From positions 3,100,001-3,164,000 of the forward strand of contig NZ_CP145904.1 in the NCBI RefSeq assembly GCF_036895565.1: a stretch of 64,000 bases of DNA, given 5' to 3'. This document shows positions 58,626 through 64,000 of the stretch, in pieces. The DNA comes from Flavobacterium sp. KS-LB2 (GTDB taxonomy: Bacteria > Bacteroidota > Bacteroidia > Flavobacteriales > Flavobacteriaceae). The notes under the pieces were generated by a model. It searched no databases, had not been told where the DNA came from, and was given only the letters and a program-made list of their open reading frames with translations. Positions within the stretch are counted from its first letter, which is position 1; each line of letters begins with the position of its first letter. A program made the position numbers and the translations under genes.

Positions 58626-59351
58626 GTGAAAAATCAATTACAAATAATAGTTGCGTTCTTTTTATTCCTTTTGGTAGCGGGCTGTAGCACTGAAAGTCCC
58701 GTTCCTAGTTCAACAATTATACCTCCACAAACTCAAACCAAATCCTACACTTATTTAGCCCTTGGAGATAGCTACACCATTGGACAGAGCGTTTGTGAAA
58801 CGTGTAGATTCCCCGCACAATTATCAAAAAGCTTAGGCAATTTAAATTCGAACAATACCTATTCTTTAAAAATTATTGCACAAACCGGTTGGACTACCAC
58901 CAACTTAATTTCGGCCATAAATACACAAAATCCAACTTCAAATTATGATTTAGTAACACTGCTAATAGGCGTAAACAATCAATATCAAAACAAGCCTTTT
59001 TCGTTATATGAAAAAGAATTTCCTGAATTAGTAAACAAAGCTATTGCTCTTGCAAAAGGGGATAAAACGAATGTAATTGTGGTTTCTATTCCAGATTATG
59101 CTTATACTCCTTTTGGTCAAGCATCAGGAAATCAAACAACAATTTCTACAGCAATAGATCAGTATAATACTTTTGCAAAAAAATACTGCGATGACAATAC
59201 GATACTATTTATAAATATAACTGACATCACCAGACAAGGTTTGACCAATAAAAATCTAGTAGCTCAAGACGGATTACATCCTTCGGAATTAGCGTATTCT
59301 TTATTTGTAGAACGAATTGTGCCAAAAGCAGTAACTATTTTACTAAACTAA
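58626..59351 (+). CDS. SGNH/GDSL hydrolase lipoprotein
   Basis: A 241-residue protein starting with GTG at 58626. The signal peptide (KNQLQIIVAFFLFLLVAGC) ends in a lipobox, so it is a lipid-anchored envelope enzyme. The SGNH hydrolase motifs are in order: block I LALGDSYTIGQS (catalytic Ser, near 45), block III LLIGVNNQYQ with Gly-x-Asn (near 118), and block V DGLHPSE with the Asp-His pair (near 214). Likely an esterase or lipase; the substrate is open. It converges with the ferredoxin gene across a shared terminator. Confidence 0.88.
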   Translation: MKNQLQIIVAFFLFLLVAGCSTESPVPSSTIIPPQTQTKSYTYLALGDSYTIGQSVCETCRFPAQLSKSLGNLNSNNTYSLKIIAQTGWTTTNLISAINTQNPTSNYDLVTLLIGVNNQYQNKPFSLYEKEFPELVNKAIALAKGDKTNVIVVSIPDYAYTPFGQASGNQTTISTAIDQYNTFAKKYCDDNTILFINITDITRQGLTNKNLVAQDGLHPSELAYSLFVERIVPKAVTILLN

Positions 59352-59388
59352 AAAATGCATCTTGTTTTAGAAACTCGATGCATTTTTT
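59351..59388. terminator. Bidirectional terminator between convergent genes
   Basis: AAAAATGCATC / GATGCATTTTT stem followed by a T run on both strands. Confidence 0.8.
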
Positions 59389-59705
59389 TAATTTTCTGGA
59401 GCCAGCTCCAGTTCTAATCCTTCGAGGCTTTCTGTAATTGGGATTTGGCAGCCCAAACGACTGTTTGATTTTACGTAAAATGCTTCTGATAGCATGGCTT
59501 CCTCATCATCGCCCATTTCTGGTAAAGCCACATCATTAAGAACATAACATTGACAAGAAGCACACATGGCCATTCCGCCACAAGTTCCTTCTACAGGAAG
59601 TTCATAGGCTTTACATAATTCCATGATATTCATAGCCATATCTGTAGGAGCTTGTAATTCATGCACTACTCCTTCTCTATCTTTAATTTTTATTAATACA
59701 TCCAT
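59388..59705 (-). CDS. 2Fe-2S ferredoxin (adrenodoxin type)
   Basis: A 105-residue ferredoxin. The cluster ligands are C42, C48 and C51 in EGTCGGMAMCASCQCYVL, and C86 in LGCQIP, which is the C-x5-C-x2-C-x34-C pattern of adrenodoxin/ISC-type ferredoxins. It would supply electrons for Fe-S cluster assembly or for a partner oxygenase. Its closeness to a NifU-like and an Mrp-type gene in the same direction fits an Fe-S role. A heptamer array precedes its start codon. Confidence 0.93.
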   Translation of the reverse strand: MDVLIKIKDREGVVHELQAPTDMAMNIMELCKAYELPVEGTCGGMAMCASCQCYVLNDVALPEMGDDEEAMLSEAFYVKSNSRLGCQIPITESLEGLELELAPEN

Positions 59706-59734
59706 AAATCAGTTGTGAGTTATAAGTTATGAGT
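59706..59734 (-). repeat. ACTNNNN heptamer array before the ferredoxin gene
   Basis: Four exact heptamers read toward the gene (minus strand): ACTCATA at 59728-59734, then two more units (59714-59727), then ACTGATT ending at 59707. A single base separates the last unit from the ATG. Confidence 0.6.
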
Positions 59735-59825
59735 TTCGTAGAGGCAACGGCAAGACCAGTCCTTTTAAGACAAAAGCACACTACTTAAGTAGTTTTTTTT
59801 CTTAAAAGGAACAAATCATAAGCCT

Positions 59826-60065
59826 TTACAGGATATTTACAACAGTTTCAATTTGGGGAGCAAACTTTTTAATGGTAGTTTCCACACCTGCTCTTAGCGT
59901 CATTTGATTCACACTACAACTCGTGCATGCCCCTTCTAGACGCACTTTTACGTGTTTGTCGTCTTCGATGGAAATTAGTGTAATATCACCACCGTCAGAA
60001 TTCAAAAAAGGTCTGATTTCTTCCAGTGCTTTTTGAACTTCTACTAATAATTCTTCTGTTGTCAT
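59826..60065 (-). CDS. NifU-like C-terminal domain protein (Fe-S scaffold)
   Basis: A 79-residue NifU C-terminal-type protein. It has FLNSDGGDITLISI near residue 22 and the cluster-binding GACTSCSVNQMTLRAGVE near 45 (C-x2-C). Such proteins are scaffolds or carriers of [4Fe-4S] clusters. It sits between the Mrp ATPase gene and the ferredoxin gene in one direction, consistent with a small Fe-S operon. The 49-base spacer between it and the ATPase gene is a period-8 array. Confidence 0.93.
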   Translation of the reverse strand: MTTEELLVEVQKALEEIRPFLNSDGGDITLISIEDDKHVKVRLEGACTSCSVNQMTLRAGVETTIKKFAPQIETVVNIL

Positions 60066-60112
60066 TTTCTTTATTTAAAGATTGAAAGATTAGAAAATTG
60101 AAAGATTCTAAT
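60066..60112 (-). repeat. Period-8 AATC array before the NifU-like gene
   Basis: On the plus strand four octamers AAAGATTG, AAAGATTA, GAAAATTG, AAAGATTC run from 60077 to 60108. Read toward the gene they are AATC-led, like the heptamers at other loci. They fill the spacer between the apbC stop codon and the NifU-like start. Confidence 0.55.
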
Positions 60113-60114
60113 TT

Positions 60115-61242
60115 TTATTTTTTTACTGCTGAACAACCGGCCATAGTTGTAATTTTCACAGCTTCAGTGGCAGGTAAACTTTCGTTTCTACGGACTACTT
60201 CTTGAACTACATTTCTAGTAATTCCTTCGAAAACTGTTTCAATAATAGAACCCGTTTGCATTGCTGCTGGACGACCGTAATCTCCTGCTTCACGTATGGA
60301 TTGTACGATTGGCACTTCGCCTAGAAATGGAACTTCTAGGTCTTCTGCAAGATTTCTAGCTCCTTCTTTTCCAAAGATATAGTACTTATTTTCAGGTAAT
60401 TCTTCTGGTGTGAAATACGCCATATTTTCAATAATTCCTAAAACAGGAACATTTATAGCTTCTGACATGAACATAGAAACTCCTTTTTTGGCATCGGCCA
60501 AAGCTACTGCTTGTGGAGTACTTACTATTACAACACCCGTAATAGGCAATGATTGCACGATAGAAAGGTGAATATCACCTGTTCCCGGTGGCAAATCGAC
60601 TAACATAAAATCTAATTCTCCCCAGTCTGCATCAAAAATCATTTGGTTCAACGCTTTAGAAGCCATAGGTCCTCTCCAGATTACTGCTTGACTTGGCGCT
60701 GTAAAAAATCCTATAGATAACATTTTTACTTCGTAGCTTTCAACAGGTTTCATTTTTGATTTCCCATCAACCGTTACTGAGATTGGTTTTTCATTTTCTA
60801 CGTCAAACATGATTGGCATAGATGGTCCGTAAATATCAGCATCTAGGATTCCTACTGAAAAACCCATTTTTGCTAGTGATACCGCTAAGTTTGCAGTCAC
60901 AGTAGATTTCCCAACTCCTCCTTTACCAGAGGCAACACCTATAATGTTTTTTATTCCTGGAATTGATTTTCCTTTTATTTCTGGCTTGTCTGGGACGTCA
61001 ACTTTACTATTGATTTTTATTTTAGCTTCAGGAGAAACTAATTCAAGAATTGCTTTTTTGATATCGTCTTCAGCACGTTTTTTAATATGCATTGCTGGTG
61101 TGTGTAATACTAAATCTACTACAACCTCATCGCCAAAAGTAATCACATTTGCTATTGCGCCACTTTCAACCATATTTTTCCCTTCTCCAGCTATAGTAAT
61201 CGTTTCTAAGGCTTTAAGAATGTCTTTTCTATCTAATTTCAT
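60115..61242 (-). CDS. apbC: Mrp/NBP35-type Fe-S cluster carrier ATPase
   Basis: A 375-residue P-loop ATPase of the Mrp/ApbC family. Residues about 1-95 form a MIP18-like (DUF59) domain. The deviant Walker A GKGGVGKSTVTANLA is near residue 108, followed by switch motif LDADIYGPSMP near 130 and the DLPPGTGDIHLS motif near 215. The C-terminal Cys residue in MAGCSAVKK is at the end, where the ApbC CxxC-like pair is not complete. It loads or carries [4Fe-4S] clusters onto target proteins. A TATCTTTG box lies upstream. Confidence 0.92.
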   Translation of the reverse strand: MKLDRKDILKALETITIAGEGKNMVESGAIANVITFGDEVVVDLVLHTPAMHIKKRAEDDIKKAILELVSPEAKIKINSKVDVPDKPEIKGKSIPGIKNIIGVASGKGGVGKSTVTANLAVSLAKMGFSVGILDADIYGPSMPIMFDVENEKPISVTVDGKSKMKPVESYEVKMLSIGFFTAPSQAVIWRGPMASKALNQMIFDADWGELDFMLVDLPPGTGDIHLSIVQSLPITGVVIVSTPQAVALADAKKGVSMFMSEAINVPVLGIIENMAYFTPEELPENKYYIFGKEGARNLAEDLEVPFLGEVPIVQSIREAGDYGRPAAMQTGSIIETVFEGITRNVVQEVVRRNESLPATEAVKITTMAGCSAVKK

Positions 61243-61313
61243 TTTTAGTTAACTTTTTTCTATTGGCATTTTAGCGCCAGAATATTATCTTTATTTAAAC
61301 TGATTTCAGATTA

Positions 61314-61321
61314 CAAAGATA
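61314..61321 (-). promoter_or_regulatory. Promoter -7 box of the Fe-S gene group
   Basis: TATCTTTG on the minus strand, 71 bases upstream of apbC. Confidence 0.4.
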
Positions 61322-61442
61322 CTATGAAAAGTTCTTATTATAAAGGATTTGTATTGCATTTATTGATGAAGAAATTGAGCGCGATTATTAGCGAAATTAT
61401 TCTTTTGACTCTAAAAAACTTACAGTAACGAACCGAAAAAGG

Positions 61443-61772
61443 TCACTCAATACGAACCTGAGGTGTCCAAAAATGTTCTTCAAAATCCATGATTTGATTA
61501 TCAACAACAGTTATTCCCTCGTTTTCCAGTAATTGCTGCATGAGATTAGTTCCGTCAAAATGAAGTTTTCCAGTCAACAATCCTTTTCGATTGACCACCC
61601 GATGCGCTGGAACATCTTCAAGATTATGCGAGGCATTCATTGCCCAGCCCACCATTCTAGCAGAGCGAGCCGTTCCTAAAGCTTTTGCTATGGCGCCATA
61701 CGAGGTGACTTTTCCGTAAGGAATTTGTCTTGCAATTTCATATACACGTTCGAAAAAATTATCGTTTGCCAT
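61443..61772 (-). CDS. Alkyltransferase-like protein (ATL)
   Basis: A 109-residue protein of the MGMT C-terminal-domain family. It has the helix-turn-helix IPYGKVTSYGAIAKALG near residue 17 and GWAMNASHN, then PAHRVVNRKG near 55. The active-site motif is normally PCHR, so the alkyl-accepting Cys is replaced by Ala (A56). This makes it an ATL, which binds O6-alkylguanine without removing the alkyl group and channels it into nucleotide excision repair. Family assignment is firm; ATL naming rests on the missing Cys. Confidence 0.88.
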   Translation of the reverse strand: MANDNFFERVYEIARQIPYGKVTSYGAIAKALGTARSARMVGWAMNASHNLEDVPAHRVVNRKGLLTGKLHFDGTNLMQQLLENEGITVVDNQIMDFEEHFWTPQVRIE

Positions 61773-61817
61773 GGGTTACAAAATCAGATATTTCGGAATT
61801 TTAATTCGGCTTAAATA

Positions 61818-62459
61818 CTACACCAAATAATATCGAATAATATTAATCAATGTGATTAAAGCGATCAAACCTGTTATACTTCCTATGATTGTGTTCATGT
61901 TTTTCATCATATAATCCGTTTTGCCTTCTATTTTCTGGAAGAAAGTGATGTATAAATAAAAAACTAGAAAAGAACCTAATACCACTCCTGTTACAAAAAT
62001 AAAAACATGAGAAATATCAAAAACAAACAATTTATAGGAAGCCAAAGTAACACTTACAAAAACATAATACGGAATAGGGAAAAAATTAAGTCCCGAAAGC
62101 AACATTCCGAGAAAAAAACGGGTAGATGTACTTTTCTTTTTAATTTTTCCTTTTTTAGCCTTTGGCTTTTTGGCGATCAGCAAAAAATAAATAGTCAATA
62201 CAGAGAAGATGACAAATCCCACCTCTCGCAATAAAACAATCACATCTGGTCTACCATCAATATATCTAGCAAACAATATGGCTAGTGTAGCTTGGCAAAA
62301 AATTACAATTACTGCTCCTAAAACAAACCAATAAGCGCTTGTCTTACCTTCTCTCATATTCACTTTGGCAGCCGTCATATTGATTAATCCCGGAGGTGTA
62401 ATCCCTACAAAAGCAGTAACAAAACCCAAAAATAAGGAAGTAATTAAATTCATAGACAA
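61818..62459 (-). CDS. LysE family amino-acid exporter
   Basis: A 213-residue membrane protein with six transmembrane helices, the LysE/RhtB exporter layout. Helix 1 is NLITSLFLGFVTAFVGITPPGLINM (residues 4-28), with the conserved GITPPGLIN motif. Between helices 3 and 4 lies a Lys-rich cytoplasmic loop (KKPKAKKGKIKKKSTST). The likely role is efflux of amino acids or related metabolites. It is a single gene, 45 bases downstream of the ATL gene on the same strand, possibly in the same transcript. Confidence 0.85.
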   Translation of the reverse strand: MSMNLITSLFLGFVTAFVGITPPGLINMTAAKVNMREGKTSAYWFVLGAVIVIFCQATLAILFARYIDGRPDVIVLLREVGFVIFSVLTIYFLLIAKKPKAKKGKIKKKSTSTRFFLGMLLSGLNFFPIPYYVFVSVTLASYKLFVFDISHVFIFVTGVVLGSFLVFYLYITFFQKIEGKTDYMMKNMNTIIGSITGLIALITLINIIRYYLV

Positions 62460-62507
62460 GATTCAAATATTCAAAAAAGAGAAATTATTACAGATATAAA
62501 TGTAAAC

Positions 62508-63185
62508 TTATTCTTTAATTTTAAATCGAATATACGTAATTGCTTTGTTAACTTCCAAATATTGTTTTTCATAAAAAGTTTGAAATGCAGTCACTTCCTC
62601 CGGACTTCCTTCATTAACATACACATTGTGATTCGCATATAAAACTTCGTGCCCTTCCCCGTGTAACAATCCTAAAGTATAACCATGCATGAACTCGCTA
62701 TCTGTTTTCAAGTTTACAACGCCGTCTTTTTTGAGAATTTTTTTATACAACTGCAAAAACTCAGAATTCGTCATTCGGTGCTTCGTACGTTTGTATTTGA
62801 TTTGTGGATCTGGAAAAGTAATCCAGATTTCGTCCACCTCGTTTTCAGCAAAAATATGATTGATTAATTCAATTTGAGTTCTGATAAAAGCTACATTGTG
62901 CAATCCAGTCTCCACAGCTGTCTTTGCACCACGCCAAAAACGCGCTCCTTTGATGTCGATTCCTACAAAGTTTTTATTTGGATATCTTTCGGCAAGTCCT
63001 ACTGAATATTCTCCTTTTCCACAGCCTAATTCCAATACTAATGGATTATCATTTTTGAAGAATTCCGAATTCCATTTGCCTTTAAGCGGAAATAAATCTC
63101 CTACTACCTCTTCTCTCGTTGGTTGAAAAACGTTAGTAAATGTTTCGTTTTCCTTGAACCTTTTTAATTTATTTTTGCTTCCCAC
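62508..63185 (-). CDS. trmB: tRNA (guanine-N7)-methyltransferase
   Basis: A 225-residue SAM methyltransferase making m7G46 in tRNA. Motifs: LVLELGCGKGEYSVGLAERYP (motif I, near 45), NFVGIDIKGARFWRGAKTA (near 70), DEIWITFPDPQIKYKRTKHRMTNSEF (near 120, catalytic FPDPW-like), and the C-terminal FQTFYEKQYLE. The family-specific W/F PDP sequence is clear. It diverges from the L,D-transpeptidase gene. Confidence 0.94.
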   Translation of the reverse strand: MGSKNKLKRFKENETFTNVFQPTREEVVGDLFPLKGKWNSEFFKNDNPLVLELGCGKGEYSVGLAERYPNKNFVGIDIKGARFWRGAKTAVETGLHNVAFIRTQIELINHIFAENEVDEIWITFPDPQIKYKRTKHRMTNSEFLQLYKKILKKDGVVNLKTDSEFMHGYTLGLLHGEGHEVLYANHNVYVNEGSPEEVTAFQTFYEKQYLEVNKAITYIRFKIKE

Positions 63186-63397
63186 TTTTTTAGAATATTT
63201 TTACTTCGTACCGTTCGACCAATAGGCCTCAGGTGGCAAAATTAAGGAAATATATAAGACTGAACAGCCTAGAAGCAAAAAAATGAAAAAACGTTTTGAA
63301 AATTAGAGTAATGCTAAACCGTTCAACTCTTAACATCCTTGTTAATTCACTTTTAAACCATGCATTATTTCTTTATCTTTATATAAATAACCATGCT

Positions 63398-64000
63398 ATG
63401 AAAAACTTTGTTTTATCCATCGCAGTTCTATTATTTGGTTTTTTACTTGCCTTTGCTTACCGTAATACCAACACAACGGTTGACGAAACTTCCCTTGTCT
63501 ATACTTTATCAAAATATTCCATTAATAAAGCTACTACACAAATTGACAGCACTTTTATTCCTGTGTTTTTTAAAAAATATCCCAATCTAAAAAAATACCA
63601 ATCCGATGTAAAAGCGCTCTATAAAAAACGAAATTACACTTCAATTTGGTTTGACAAAAAAGGTCTGATTGAATTTGCCAACTTATTATATTCAAAGGTT
63701 AATCAGCTAGAAGAAGAAGGTTTAAAATCTCGAATAGCCTATAAAGAAAAAATTGATGCTGTATTTAATAGTTCTCATTCAGATTTATCACAGATTGAAA
63801 CTGAACTTATGCTGTCCTACATGTATCTTTTTTATGCTAAAAAAGTATTCCGGGGAATCGATACTGAAAAAATAGAAGAAATGGGATGGTTTTTACCGCG
63901 AAAGAATCTATCCTATGAAGATCTTTTAGACTCTTTATTGGTATATCCTAAATTACTCGGAAAAAATGAACAAGAACTTTTTGGACAATATTACAAACTG
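63398..64000 (+). CDS. L,D-transpeptidase (YcbB/scaffold type), 3' end cut off
   Basis: 201 codons are visible, running off the window. The protein starts with a Sec signal peptide (MKNFVLSIAVLLFGFLLAFA). It then has the helical scaffold domain found in YcbB-type murein L,D-transpeptidases: KSDVKALYKKRNYTSIWFDKKGLIEFANLLYSKVNQLEEEGLKS around residues 65-115. The catalytic YkuD domain would follow beyond position 64000. It makes 3-3 cross-links or processes lipoprotein attachment in the peptidoglycan. The start codon is the second of two nearby ATGs; the first (63393) is out of frame. Confidence 0.8.
   Translation, partial: MKNFVLSIAVLLFGFLLAFAYRNTNTTVDETSLVYTLSKYSINKATTQIDSTFIPVFFKKYPNLKKYQSDVKALYKKRNYTSIWFDKKGLIEFANLLYSKVNQLEEEGLKSRIAYKEKIDAVFNSSHSDLSQIETELMLSYMYLFYAKKVFRGIDTEKIEEMGWFLPRKNLSYEDLLDSLLVYPKLLGKNEQELFGQYYKL

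Overview
The window reads as a piece of chromosome from a Flavobacterium-like member of the Bacteroidota. It is AT-rich, and most clear promoters carry the Bacteroidota -7 box TAnnTTTG instead of a TATAAT box. The gene content fits as well: DUF885 and M3 exported peptidases, BlaI/M56 sensor genes with a TonB-type C-terminus, an exonuclease-DnaE fusion of about 1500 residues, an RRM protein with a Gly/Arg tail, an ATP-type PEP carboxykinase, DUF4407, DUF3050 and DUF6252 proteins.

Layout. (1) 1-4149: ordinary chromosome with a cut-off M3 peptidase, a DUF885 lipoprotein and an exported protein. (2) 4150-20275: a 16.1-kb integrative element inserted in the 3' end of tRNA-Leu(UAG). It is bounded by perfect 31-bp direct repeats, with paired 11-bp integrase arm-type repeats just inside each end. 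The left part holds the tyrosine integrase, an unknown protein, an excisionase-like HTH protein, a putative replication initiator and a small protein. Then comes a gene-free kilobase of unusually high GC. The cargo follows: a HEPN-domain gene bounded by inverted GTTAGCCGT motifs, a small lipoprotein and a four-TM coiled-coil protein. A type I restriction-modification locus (hsdM, hsdS, hsdR) ends the element; between hsdS and hsdR lie a DUF1737 protein, a DUF3800 protein and an overlapping probable nuclease. (3) 20246-26000: tRNA-Leu, an M20 dipeptidase, and a BlaI/BlaR1-like operon that has been partly duplicated, leaving a 3' blaI remnant and two M56 genes with different C-termini. (4) 26000-39431: housekeeping and metabolic genes, including saccharopine dehydrogenase family protein, pckA, hemW, ruvC, a flippase-like protein and a glycosyltransferase. 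(5) 39432-40000: two identical tRNA-Asp genes with decayed copies between them. (6) 40000-47388: DUF58, thioredoxin, an outer-membrane barrel and dnaE. (7) 48000-53000: leuC, leuD, a CimA/LeuA-type synthase and leuB, a branched-chain amino-acid module. (8) 53100-64000: RRM protein, rpsP-rimM-trmN6, glutaryl-CoA-type acyl-CoA dehydrogenase, an Fe-S group (ferredoxin, NifU-like, Mrp ATPase), an alkyltransferase-like protein, a LysE exporter, trmB, and the start of an L,D-transpeptidase.

Two things stand out beyond the gene list. The first is the island's compact defence cargo, above all the DUF3800 plus nuclease pair embedded in the hsd locus and the HEPN cassette. The second is a recurring kind of intergenic DNA: short spacers inside operons filled with arrays of 7- or 8-base units (AATCNNN, ACTNNNN, CACNAAG) whose sequence differs from locus to locus but which run up to, or within a few bases of, the next start codon. 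Several other small repeat families (palindromic REP-like elements, CTGAATTTATTTCAG, a repeat that encodes the tail of one protein) are also scattered through the window.
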